Below, piece by piece: positions 34,017 to 42,284 of a stretch of DNA of 64,000 nt; within the stretch, counting starts at the first letter, position 1, and each line of letters opens with the position of its first letter. Source of the DNA: Chelatococcus sp. (GTDB lineage: Bacteria > Pseudomonadota > Alphaproteobacteria > Rhizobiales > Beijerinckiaceae); assembly GCA_003248805.1 (NCBI GenBank), contig QFQY01000019.1, positions 1 through 64,000 on the forward strand. The letters are read 5' to 3'. The notes under the pieces were generated by a model that saw only the letters and a list, made by a program, of their open reading frames with translations, was not told the DNA's origin and ran no database searches. A program made the position numbers and the translations under genes.

Positions 34017-34949
34017 TTGCTGCGCTTCGCGATCCGGCGGCTCGCCATGCTCGTGCCGGTGTTCCTCGCCGTCTCGCTGGTGATCTTCATGGTCATCCAT
34101 CTCGTCCCGGGCGATCCGCTGGAGCATCTGGTCCAGGTCGGTTCGACGCCGGAGCAGCAGGCTCAGATGATCGCCCGATACGGCCTCGACCAGCCGCTGA
34201 TCGCGCAATACTGGCGCTGGCTCGGCAATATCGTCGCGGGCGATTTCGGAACCGCCATCGTCATGCGCCAGCCGGTGGCGCGGCTGATCGGCGAGAACAT
34301 GCCGCACAGCCTCGCGCTCGGCGGCACGGCGCTGCTGTTCTCGACGGTGGTCGGCATCGTCGCCGGCGTTCTGGCGGCCTCCTTTCGCGACAGCGCCTTC
34401 GACAGGGCGGTGATGGGCTTCATCCTGCTCGGCTCGACGCTGCCGAGCTTCTGGCTCGCCCTGCTGATGATCCTGATGTTCGCGGTCCAGTTCGAGTGGT
34501 TCCCGGTTTCCGGCGCGCGCAGCTGGGAGGCGCTGGTGTTGCCGGCGCTGACCATCGGTATCGGCGGCACCGCCCTGATCGCGCGGGTGACGCGCGCCTC
34601 CATGGTCGAGATCGCCGGTCGCGATTTCGTCCGCGTGCTGCACGCCAAGGGCGTACCGTTCTGGCGCATCCAGCTCCGGCACGTGCTGCAGCAGGCGATG
34701 CTGCCGGTCATGACGATCCTGGGCCTGCGCATCGGCTGGATCCTCGGCGGCGCCGTCACGGTCGAATACGTCTTCGCGCGCCCCGGGCTCGGCTCGCTGC
34801 TGATCACGGCGCTCGGGCAGCGGGACTATCCGCTGGTCCAGGGCTGCCTGCTGATGCTCGCGATCGCGGTCATGCTCGGCACGCTGCTGGGCGACCTCGC
34901 GCAGGCGGCGCTCGATCCGCGGCTGCGTGAAGCGATGGGTGCCCGATGA
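34017..34949 (+). CDS. ABC transporter permease, DppB family
   Basis: Inner-membrane permease of 310 residues, six transmembrane segments. It starts at TTG 34017 (LRFAIRRLAMLVPVFLAVSLVIF) behind CAGGAGACG. DppB features: HLVPGDPLEHLV, the long periplasmic loop, and the EAA-like loop RVTRASMVEIAGRDFVRVLHAKGVPFWRI (about 185-213). Pairs with the DppC-like protein, whose start overlaps its stop by 4 bases. No ATPase gene follows. Confidence 0.93.
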   Translation: MLRFAIRRLAMLVPVFLAVSLVIFMVIHLVPGDPLEHLVQVGSTPEQQAQMIARYGLDQPLIAQYWRWLGNIVAGDFGTAIVMRQPVARLIGENMPHSLALGGTALLFSTVVGIVAGVLAASFRDSAFDRAVMGFILLGSTLPSFWLALLMILMFAVQFEWFPVSGARSWEALVLPALTIGIGGTALIARVTRASMVEIAGRDFVRVLHAKGVPFWRIQLRHVLQQAMLPVMTILGLRIGWILGGAVTVEYVFARPGLGSLLITALGQRDYPLVQGCLLMLAIAVMLGTLLGDLAQAALDPRLREAMGAR

Positions 34950-35791
34950 GCCGAATGTCGCTTCCGCAACGGCTGGCCCGATCGCCGCGCGGCGCGCTTT
35001 GCGCGGCCTTCCTTCTGGCGCTCGTCGTCTGCGCGCTGTTCGCGCCCTGGATCGCGCCCTATGACTATGCCGCCCAGACGCTCTCGCTGGCGAACTCGCC
35101 GCCCTCCGCCGCGCACTGGCTCGGCACCGACGAGTTCGGGCGCGACCTGCTCTCGCGGATCATCCAGGGCGCGCGCACCTCGCTCAGCGTGAGCGTTCTC
35201 TCGATCACCCTCTCGGTTCTGTTCGGCGCGACGCTGGGCGCGGCCGCCGGCTATTTCGGCGGCATCCTCGACCGTGTCGTCACGGTCGTCGTCGACCTGA
35301 CCTGGTCCTTCCCGGAAATCCTGCTGGCGCTGATCCTGATCGCGATCCTCGGCCCGGGCCTGCATTCGACGGCGATCGCGATCGGCATCGCCTATCTCGC
35401 GCAGTTCACGCGGCTGACGCGGTCGCAGGTGCTGGCGCTGCGGGGCGAACTCTTCATCGACGCGGCCGTCACCATGGGGGCGAACTCGCCGCGCATCCTG
35501 TTCCGGCATCTCCTCCCGAACGCGATGACGCCGGTCATCGTCGCCGGCATGCTGGCCACGGGCGATGCGATCGTGCTGGAGGCGACGCTCGGCTTCTTCG
35601 GCCTCGGCGCGCAGCCGCCGGTGCCGAGCTGGGGGGCGATGATGAGCTCGGGCACCGCGCAGATCTTCATCGCGCCCTGGATCATCGTCTTTCCGGGGCT
35701 CGTCATCGCCACGACGGTGATCGCGATCAACCTCTTCGGCGACGCGCTGATCGAGGCGCTCGATATCCGCCGGCCGCTGCGCGACGGCTGA
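34946..35791 (+). CDS. ABC transporter permease, DppC family
   Basis: Inner-membrane permease of 281 residues. N-terminal OppC-like segment, then the family motif HWLGTDEFGRDLLSRIIQGARTSLSVS (about 53-79), TM helices and the EAA loop RSQVLALRGELFIDAAVTMGANSPRIL. Ends 40 bases before the mlrC-like gene, where the DppD and DppF ATPase genes would normally be; they must be supplied from elsewhere or by a shared ATPase. Confidence 0.93.
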   Translation: MSRMSLPQRLARSPRGALCAAFLLALVVCALFAPWIAPYDYAAQTLSLANSPPSAAHWLGTDEFGRDLLSRIIQGARTSLSVSVLSITLSVLFGATLGAAAGYFGGILDRVVTVVVDLTWSFPEILLALILIAILGPGLHSTAIAIGIAYLAQFTRLTRSQVLALRGELFIDAAVTMGANSPRILFRHLLPNAMTPVIVAGMLATGDAIVLEATLGFFGLGAQPPVPSWGAMMSSGTAQIFIAPWIIVFPGLVIATTVIAINLFGDALIEALDIRRPLRDG

Positions 35792-35831
35792 CGCCGTCCT
35801 CTCCCGAAACACCAACTGTCCGAGGACCCTC

Positions 35832-37331
35832 ATGGCCTTCACGGTGCTGACCGCCGAATTCTCGCATGAGAGCAACACCTTCAGCCGTTGCCCGGCGGAC
35901 TATGCCGCCTTCCTCGATCGCGGTGTCAGTTTCGGGGAGGAGGCCATCGCCCAGCGCGGCAACGCCAACACGCCGCTCGCCGGCTTCCTCGACGTGGCGC
36001 GTGCCCATGACTGGCGCGTCATCCATGCGATCAGCGCCGCGGCCCAGCCCTCCGGCCCGGTGACGCGCGACGCCTTCGAGCGCATCGCCGGCGTGATCGT
36101 CGAGGCCGCGAAGGCCCATGCCGGGACGGTCGACGGCGTCCTGCTCGGGCTGCACGGGGCGATGGTCACCGCATTCTCGCAGGATGGCGAGGGCGAATTG
36201 CTGGAGCGGCTGCGGGCCGTGCTCGGCAAGGACGTTCCCATCGGCATCACGCTCGACCCGCATGCCAACGTCACCCGCAGGATGGTCGCGCTGGCCGACA
36301 TCGTCGTCTCCTACAAGACCTATCCGCATGTCGACGTGCGCGAGACCGGCAAGCTCGCGGCCGGCGTCCTGCAGCGCGCCATGGCCGGCGAGATCAGGCC
36401 GGTGACGCTGCGCGCCGACCGGCCGATGCTCGAGGAGGTCAATGGCGGGCGGACCGATATCGGCCCGATGGTCGAGCGCATCGCCCTGGCCAAGGCCTAC
36501 GAGCAGGAGCCGGACGTCTTCGCGGTTAGCGTCAACGGCGCCTTCGGCAATGCCGATATCGAGGAGGTCGGGCCGACCGTCCTCGTCACCTGCCAGGGCG
36601 ATCTCGACCGGCATCGCGCCTTCGCCGAGGCGCTGGTCGACGACATGTGGCAGCGCCGCTTCGACGCGGTGACGCCATTCCTGTCGGTGGAGGCGGCGGT
36701 GGAGGAGGCCAAGTCCTTCGTCGCGACGGACGGCCCGCTGATCATCGCCGACTATGCCGACAACCCCGGCGGCGGCGGCTATGGCGACGCGACCGAGCTT
36801 TTGCGCGTGATGATCGCGGCCGATCTCCGGGAGGCCTGCTTCGGCCCGATCGTCGATCCCAAAGCGGCTGCCGAACTGCATCGCGCGCGGCCGGGGGAGA
36901 CGGTCTCCATCCGGCTCGGCGGCAAGATCGACCCGCGCGTCGGCGGCGGCCCGCTCGCCCTGACCGGCACGCTCGTCAGCCTGAGCGATGGGGCCTATGT
37001 CGGCGACGGTCCGATGCTGGGCGGCCTCAAGGGAAGCTGGGGGCCGTGCGCGGTGCTCCGCGTGGGCGGGATCGACATCCTGGTCACGACGGTGCGCGCG
37101 CAGATGATCGACCTGCAGCAGTTCCGCGCCTTCGGCATCGACCCGGCCGCCAGGCGCGTGGTCGGCCTGAAGTCGATGCAGCATTTCCGCGCCGCCTTCG
37201 AGCCGATCGCGGGGAAGGTCATCGTCTGCGACAGCGGCGCGTTGTGCACGCCCGACCTGACGAAGCTGCCCTATGAGAAGGTCAGGCGACCGATCTTCCC
37301 GCTCGATCGCGAGATGAGCCTGGACGCCTGA
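35832..37331 (+). CDS. M81 family metallopeptidase (MlrC-like)
   Basis: Cytoplasmic zinc peptidase family protein of 499 residues. Seen: TAEFSHESNTFS at 7-18 (metal-binding His), GLHGAMV near 110, ITLDPHANVT near 142-151, SYKTYPHVDVRETG (157-170) and DYADNPGGGGYGDAT (about 304-318). The founding member cleaves linearised microcystin, but relatives are common beside ABC peptide importers in organisms that do not degrade it, so hydrolysis of an imported peptide or amide is the cautious reading. Last gene of the rpiR operon, convergent with the next operon 9 bases away. Confidence 0.9.
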   Translation: MAFTVLTAEFSHESNTFSRCPADYAAFLDRGVSFGEEAIAQRGNANTPLAGFLDVARAHDWRVIHAISAAAQPSGPVTRDAFERIAGVIVEAAKAHAGTVDGVLLGLHGAMVTAFSQDGEGELLERLRAVLGKDVPIGITLDPHANVTRRMVALADIVVSYKTYPHVDVRETGKLAAGVLQRAMAGEIRPVTLRADRPMLEEVNGGRTDIGPMVERIALAKAYEQEPDVFAVSVNGAFGNADIEEVGPTVLVTCQGDLDRHRAFAEALVDDMWQRRFDAVTPFLSVEAAVEEAKSFVATDGPLIIADYADNPGGGGYGDATELLRVMIAADLREACFGPIVDPKAAAELHRARPGETVSIRLGGKIDPRVGGGPLALTGTLVSLSDGAYVGDGPMLGGLKGSWGPCAVLRVGGIDILVTTVRAQMIDLQQFRAFGIDPAARRVVGLKSMQHFRAAFEPIAGKVIVCDSGALCTPDLTKLPYEKVRRPIFPLDREMSLDA

Positions 37332-37340
37332 CCGCGGCGC

Positions 37341-38171
37341 TCACCGCTTGGCGCGCGCGACGATCTGGGTCGGATTGACGAAGCGCAGCGCGATGACGAG
37401 CCAGATCAGGGTCGTGACCATGTAGACGACCGCCATCGCGTCGATCGACTGCACGGCCCGGACGCCGGCGGCGAAGACCGCGTAGTACAGCGCGACGACG
37501 AGCGTCTGGCTGGTCGGCCCGGCGGTCAGGAAGGTCAGCTCGAACATCGCGATGGTCCGCACCAGCACCAGGAGCAGGGCGGCGAGAATGCCCGGCATCA
37601 GCAGCGGCAGCAGGACGTGCAGGAAGAGCCTGGGCGTGTTCGCGCCGAAGACGCGGGCCGCCGCCTCGATCTTGGGGTCGATCTGCTCGATGAAGGGGAT
37701 CATCACCAGAATGACGAAGGGCACGGTCGGCACGAGATTGGCGAGGACCACGCCCGACATCGAGCCGGCGAGGCCTGCGCGATAGAGCACCGTCGCGAGC
37801 GGGATGCCGAAGGTGATCGGCGGCACCAGCAGCGGCAGCAGGAAGAGCAGCATGACGAGCTTCTTGCCGGGGAAGTTGCGCCGCGCCAGCGCATAGGCAG
37901 CCGGCACGCCGATCAGGCCCGAGAACAGCACCACCAGGAAGACGATCTGGAAGGTCACGACGAGCACGTCGTGAAGCTGGAACTCGTCCCAGGCGGCCGT
38001 GTACCAGCGGGTCGTCCAGCCGGCGGGCAGCCAGGTGCCGAGCCAGCGCGTGGCGAAGGAGCTCGTCACGACCGTCGCGATCATGGCGAAGAGGTTGAGG
38101 ATGAACAGGGCGATCAGCGCCCAGTTGGCGAAGGCCCAGAGGCGGGTGGAGAGGCGGGTATCGGCAACCAT
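37341..38171 (-). CDS. ABC transporter permease, PotC-like
   Basis: Membrane subunit of 276 residues with six hydrophobic segments and the EAA loop EAAARVFGANTPRLFLHVLLPLLMPG (about 177-202). Start MVADTRLSTRLW at 38171. Last gene of the leftward operon binding protein - ATPase - permease - permease; it begins just after the stop of the partner permease (2-base gap). Confidence 0.9.
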   Translation of the reverse strand: MVADTRLSTRLWAFANWALIALFILNLFAMIATVVTSSFATRWLGTWLPAGWTTRWYTAAWDEFQLHDVLVVTFQIVFLVVLFSGLIGVPAAYALARRNFPGKKLVMLLFLLPLLVPPITFGIPLATVLYRAGLAGSMSGVVLANLVPTVPFVILVMIPFIEQIDPKIEAAARVFGANTPRLFLHVLLPLLMPGILAALLLVLVRTIAMFELTFLTAGPTSQTLVVALYYAVFAAGVRAVQSIDAMAVVYMVTTLIWLVIALRFVNPTQIVARAKR

Positions 38172-38173
38172 GT

Positions 38174-39061
38174 TCAGCCCTTTCCGCCGCCGGCGGGGCC
38201 ACGATAGAGCAGGCCGCGTGCCGAGAGCATCGCGACGACGATGATCAACTGGACGAAGCCCATGATCATCGCGACCGCCGAGGCCATCGAGTAGTCGTAC
38301 TCCTCGAAGGCGGCCTGATAGGCGGCGATCGAGATCACGCGCGTCGGCCCGGCCGGAGCGCCGAGCAGCACCGCCGAGGGAAAGACCGAGAAGGCCTGCA
38401 CGAAGCTGAGGCAGAAGGTGATCGCCAGGCCCGGCAGCAGCAGCGGCATCAGGATGTCGCGGAAGCGGTCCCACGGACCGGCGCCGAGCGTCGCGGCCGC
38501 CTGCTCGAGCACGGGATCGACGCCCGAGAGATAGGACAGCGTCAGCAGGAAGGTGAAGGGGAAGCCGGTGATGACCAGCGAGATGAAGACGCCCCAGTAG
38601 TTGTGCAGCAGCTTGATCGGCGTATCGATCAGGCCGAGCGTCATGAGGGTGCGGTTGAACCAGCCCTGCGGGCCGAGATAGTTCAGCAGCCCCTGCGCCA
38701 CGAGGACGGTGCCGAGCGTGATCGGGATCACCAGGATCGTGGTGAGCAGGCGCTGGTTCTTCATCAGCCGCACGCGGAAGGCGATCGGGATCGCGATGAG
38801 CTGGGTGATGACGGTCACCGGCAGCGCGAGCCAGAGCGTGGTCGCGATCGTGCCGTACAGAAAGGGATCGGAGAAGAAGCGCTGGTAGTTGGCCAGCGTT
38901 CCGCCCGCCTTCGGCGTGAAGGAGAGGAAGAGCCCGTAGAAGAACGGGTAGACGAAAAGCGCGAGCAGGAAGAGCACCGCCGGCACCACGAGCAGCGTCA
39001 GCGCGTCGAGGCCCCGCGCCGCGAGGCGCTGTCCGAGCGGGATCGAGGAAGCGGAGTTCAT
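38174..39061 (-). CDS. ABC transporter permease, PotB-like
   Basis: Membrane subunit of 295 residues with six transmembrane segments and a conserved cytoplasmic loop QAAATLGAGPWDRFRDILMPLLLPG (about 197-221) that contacts the ATPase. It overlaps the ATPase stop by 4 bases. With the PotC-like partner it forms the channel for the substrate captured by the protein at 40205. Confidence 0.9.
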   Translation of the reverse strand: MNSASSIPLGQRLAARGLDALTLLVVPAVLFLLALFVYPFFYGLFLSFTPKAGGTLANYQRFFSDPFLYGTIATTLWLALPVTVITQLIAIPIAFRVRLMKNQRLLTTILVIPITLGTVLVAQGLLNYLGPQGWFNRTLMTLGLIDTPIKLLHNYWGVFISLVITGFPFTFLLTLSYLSGVDPVLEQAAATLGAGPWDRFRDILMPLLLPGLAITFCLSFVQAFSVFPSAVLLGAPAGPTRVISIAAYQAAFEEYDYSMASAVAMIMGFVQLIIVVAMLSARGLLYRGPAGGGKG

Positions 39062-40122
39062 GCCGCATCCCCATAGACCAGGACGCGGTCGGGATCGGCC
39101 GCGAGATGGACCGGCGCTCCGATGTCGGCGCGCTCATGCGCCATGAAGGCGAGATCGACGCCGTCGGGCGTGCGGGCGAAGCCGACGAATTCGCGGCCCC
39201 GGAACTCGGTCGAGACGATCTGCGCCGCGATGCCGTCGCCTGCGGGATGCAGGTCCTCCGGACGCATGGCGACGCGGCAGGCGGCGCCCGCTGCGAGAGC
39301 CTGGCGCAGGCGGCCCCGGATCGTCGCGCCGCCCGCCTCGACCGACGCGAAGTCTCCCTCGATCGAAACGACGCGGCCGGGCAGGGTGTTGCGGAAGCCC
39401 ATGAATTCCGCGACGTCGAGATGGTTCGGCCGTGCGAACAGCTCCTCCGGCGTCCCGACCTGCCGGCCCTCGCCCTCGCGCATCACCACGATGCGGTCGG
39501 CCAGCGAGAGCGCTTCTTCCTGGTCGTGTGTGACGTAGATGGTCGTCGCGCCGAGCGCGTTGTGGATGCGCCTGATCTCCGCCCGCATCTCGAGGCGCAG
39601 CTTGGCATCGAGGTTGGAGAGCGGCTCGTCCATCAGGACGAGCGGCGGCTCGACGACGATGGCGCGGGCGATCGCGACACGCTGCTGCTGGCCGCCCGAC
39701 AGCTGGCCGGGCAGCTTGGCGACCTGGCTCTGCAGGCGCACCATGGCGGCCGCCTCCTCGACCCGCCTGTCGATCTCGGGACGCGGCACGCCGCGCATCT
39801 TCAACCCGAAGCCGATGTTCCTGGCGACGCTCATATGCGGGAACAGGGCATAGTTCTGGAACACCATGCCGAAGCCGCGCTCCTCGGGGCGCAGGGGATC
39901 GATCCGGCGCTCGTCGAGCCAGATGCCGCCGCCCGTCGCCGGCAGGAGCCCGGCGATCAGGTTCAGCGTCGTCGACTTGCCGCAGCCCGACGGGCCGAGC
40001 AGGGCGACGAATTCGCCCTTGCCGATGGTCAACGACACGTCCTTGACGGCGTTGTGCGTGCCGAAGTCGCGGCTGAGGCGGTCGAGCTTGAGCTCGCGGA
40101 AGGTCGCGGCCTGAATCGCCAT
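39058..40122 (-). CDS. ABC transporter ATP-binding protein, PotA/UgpC-like
   Basis: ATPase of 354 residues. Walker A GPSGCGKST near 44-52, Q-loop MVFQNYALFPHMSV, signature LSGGQQQRVAIARA near 141, Walker B VLMDEPLSNLD and the switch His in VTHDQEEAL. The C-terminal TOBE-type regulatory domain (about 250-354) marks the MalK/PotA class. Start MAIQAATF at 40122 is preferred to one 15 codons upstream that runs into the intergenic spacer. Confidence 0.92.
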   Translation of the reverse strand: MAIQAATFRELKLDRLSRDFGTHNAVKDVSLTIGKGEFVALLGPSGCGKSTTLNLIAGLLPATGGGIWLDERRIDPLRPEERGFGMVFQNYALFPHMSVARNIGFGLKMRGVPRPEIDRRVEEAAAMVRLQSQVAKLPGQLSGGQQQRVAIARAIVVEPPLVLMDEPLSNLDAKLRLEMRAEIRRIHNALGATTIYVTHDQEEALSLADRIVVMREGEGRQVGTPEELFARPNHLDVAEFMGFRNTLPGRVVSIEGDFASVEAGGATIRGRLRQALAAGAACRVAMRPEDLHPAGDGIAAQIVSTEFRGREFVGFARTPDGVDLAFMAHERADIGAPVHLAADPDRVLVYGDAA

Positions 40123-40160
40123 ATAGGACCCGTCTTCTCGATCTTGGTGTTGAAAGGAAA

Positions 40161-40192
40161 GCGGCAAGCCGGCGCGCGGGCCGGCTTGCCGC
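40161..40192 (-). other. Intra-operon stem-loop after the binding-protein gene
   Basis: Perfect 13-bp stem GCGGCAAGCCGGC / GCCGGCTTGCCGC with a 6-base loop, 13 bases past the binding-protein stop in the direction of transcription and before the ATPase gene. No T tract. Confidence 0.7.
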
Positions 40193-40204
40193 CGTGCCGG
40201 TTCG

Positions 40205-41410
40205 TCAGCGGCGCTTCGCGCCGCCGACCTGCTCGTCCCAGAGGCGGAAGGCGACGACCATCTTGTCGGGGTCGAGCGGCGTCTCGAGCGGGTTGTCGGC
40301 GATCAGCCGCTCGTATTCGGGCCGGCCGAACTCCTTGATCGCCTTCTGGCTGTCCTCCGGCGCCATGTCGAGCGTCACGCCCTTCACGGCCGGGCCGGGA
40401 TAGAAATAGCCCTCGTCGAAGGTGTAGGCCTGCTGTTCCTTGGTCAGGAGGAAGCTCATCAGGTCGAGCAGCACCGCGAGCTTCTCGTTCGAGACGCCCT
40501 GCGGGATGCACATGTAGTGCGCGTCGGTCACCCAGTGGAACCCCTTGAGCGCCGCGACCTTGGCCTCCTTCGGCACGACGCCGAGGACACGGGGGTTGAT
40601 GTCCCAGCCCGTGGTCGTCGCGGTCATGTCGCGCGAGCCTTCGCCGAGCTCCTTCATCACCGCGCCGGTGCCGGCCGGGTAGTACTCGATGTTCTCGCCG
40701 AGCGCCTTGAGGAAGCTCCAGGTCTTGTCCCAGCCCTTGACGGGGTCCTTGGGGTCGGAATCGCCGAGGATATAGGGCAGGCCCATGATGAAGGTGCGGC
40801 CGGGGCCCGAATTGGCGGGGCGGGCGTAGAGGAAGCGGTTCTTGTTCTCGCGCGTATAGGCGAGCAGCTCCTCGGCCGTGGTCGGGACCTTCTTGACCTT
40901 GTCGGGCATGTACTGGAGCAGCGGGCCGGACGGGTAATAGGTCACGACCACGCCCTGGCCGGAGGCCAGCGCCTGCATCTTGGCGGCGCCTTCGAGATAG
41001 ATCTCGCCGAGCTTGGGGAGCGCGGCGGCATGGTCCGGCAGGAGCGGAACCCAGAGCTTCTGCTCGACACCGGCGGCGAGCGCGTCGGTGCCGGTGAGCA
41101 CGAGGTCGATATCGACGCGGTTCGCCGCCTGCTGGGCCTTGAGCTTGCCCGGCAACTCGGGCGAGGGCGCCTTGGTGAACACGATGCGCGAGACGAGGTT
41201 CGGCTTCGCCTTGCGATAGTTCTCGATCGCCTTCTGCGTCAGCGCGAGATTGCCGGCGACGTCGACGACGGAGAGGACGACCGGCGAGGTCGGCAGCTTG
41301 AGCTGCGCGAAGGCCTGCGGCGCGAGGCCGGCGACACCCGCGAAGCCTGCGGCTGCGCCGAGGAAGCCGCGACGATTGATGCTGTGAAGGGTCTTGTGAT
41401 CCTGAGCCAT
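40205..41410 (-). CDS. ABC transporter substrate-binding protein (spermidine/putrescine-like fold)
   Basis: Periplasmic protein of 401 residues. It begins MAQDHKTLHSINRRGFLGAA, with an RRGFLG twin-arginine-type signal and cleavage near AFAQ. It is strongly similar throughout to the orphan binding protein at 1614-2804 (YYPSGPLL, ARPANSGPGRTF, MGLPYILGD, EYYPAGTGA, GFHWV). Complete importer operon follows. The divergent gntR-uxuA pair suggests a sugar acid such as mannonate or a hexuronate; not proven. Confidence 0.88.
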   Translation of the reverse strand: MAQDHKTLHSINRRGFLGAAAGFAGVAGLAPQAFAQLKLPTSPVVLSVVDVAGNLALTQKAIENYRKAKPNLVSRIVFTKAPSPELPGKLKAQQAANRVDIDLVLTGTDALAAGVEQKLWVPLLPDHAAALPKLGEIYLEGAAKMQALASGQGVVVTYYPSGPLLQYMPDKVKKVPTTAEELLAYTRENKNRFLYARPANSGPGRTFIMGLPYILGDSDPKDPVKGWDKTWSFLKALGENIEYYPAGTGAVMKELGEGSRDMTATTTGWDINPRVLGVVPKEAKVAALKGFHWVTDAHYMCIPQGVSNEKLAVLLDLMSFLLTKEQQAYTFDEGYFYPGPAVKGVTLDMAPEDSQKAIKEFGRPEYERLIADNPLETPLDPDKMVVAFRLWDEQVGGAKRR

Positions 41411-41475
41411 GCGAAACTCTCCCTGAGCTGGCGGCCGCTTCGCGGCTCTTCGACATCATTGGGGAGCGCCGGACA

Positions 41476-41515
41476 TTGACGCCGCCGTCCCAATCAAGGT
41501 ATCCTAGTATACTAG
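41476..41515 (+). promoter_or_regulatory. Promoter with palindromic operator CTAGTATACTAG
   Basis: TTGACG (41476-41481), an 18-base spacer, TATCCT (41500-41505), and a perfect 12-bp palindrome CTAGTATACTAG (41504-41515) covering the -10 edge and start region. It lies 18 bases before the gntR ATG and about 94 bases before the divergent binding-protein start, so one site could control both. Confidence 0.6.
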
Positions 41516-41532
41516 TGAACGAGGACTTGGCA

Positions 41533-42216
41533 ATGCCCCTTCCGGTGGCGCGACAGAGTACCGATCAGATCCACCGCGCGCTCCGGGATGCCATCCTGTC
41601 GGCTCGGATGAAGCCGGGGGAGGCGATCTCCGAGGCGAGGATGGCGGTGCAGTTCGCGGTCAGCCGGACGCCGGTGCGCGAGGCGTTCAAGCGCCTCGCC
41701 GAGGAGGGGTTCCTGGAGGTGGTGCCGCAGGTCGGGACCTTCGTCGCGCGGATCGATCTGGCCGCGGTCTACGACAGCCAGTTCGTGCGCGAGACGCTGG
41801 AATGCCGGATGATCGTGCTCGCCTGCGAGCAGGCCGACGAGGCGCAGCGCAGGGAACTGGCGGGCCTCGTGGACCGTCAGGCGCAGGCGCTGGAGCGCGG
41901 CGACCGGGAGGAGTTCTTCCGGCTCGACGAGGCCTTCCACGCGACCGTATCGCACCTGGCGGGCCATGCCTCCGTCTGGAACCTGATCGAGAGCGTCAAG
42001 GCGCAGCTCGACCGTGTGCGCTGCCTGTCGCTCGAAAGTCCCGGCTGGTCGGAGATGATCCTGCGCGAGCATCGCGACATCGCCGAGCGGGTGGCGTCCG
42101 CCGACGCCGGGGGCGCCGAGGCCGCGATGCGCGCGCATCTGCGCACGGTGTTCGATGCGATCGAGACGATCGCGCGCGACCATGTCGACGCATTCGCCCG
42201 CGCCGAGGAACGATAG
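41533..42216 (+). CDS. GntR family regulator, FCD domain
   Basis: Transcription factor of 227 residues, starting MPLPVARQST at ATG 41533 (GAGGA upstream). Winged helix at about 8-70 (IHRALRDAILSARMKPGEAISEARMAVQFAVSRTPVREAFKRL); FCD domain at about 80-210 with RLDEAFHATVSHLAGH and LREHRDIAERV supplying the metal-binding histidines. Same operon as uxuA, so the likely inducer is mannonate or a related sugar acid, by analogy with UxuR/ExuR. Confidence 0.92.
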   Translation: MPLPVARQSTDQIHRALRDAILSARMKPGEAISEARMAVQFAVSRTPVREAFKRLAEEGFLEVVPQVGTFVARIDLAAVYDSQFVRETLECRMIVLACEQADEAQRRELAGLVDRQAQALERGDREEFFRLDEAFHATVSHLAGHASVWNLIESVKAQLDRVRCLSLESPGWSEMILREHRDIAERVASADAGGAEAAMRAHLRTVFDAIETIARDHVDAFARAEER

Positions 42217-42284
42217 CGGCCGGAACGAGCCGCGCTGGCGTGGCGGCTACGCGCCACGACGACAGAAAGGAAATGGGGGAGACG

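Noticed and set aside
35832..37331. Assignment of microcystin degradation to the MlrC-like gene
   Set aside because: mlrA, mlrB and mlrD are absent from the neighbourhood, and M81 proteins are widespread beside peptide importers.
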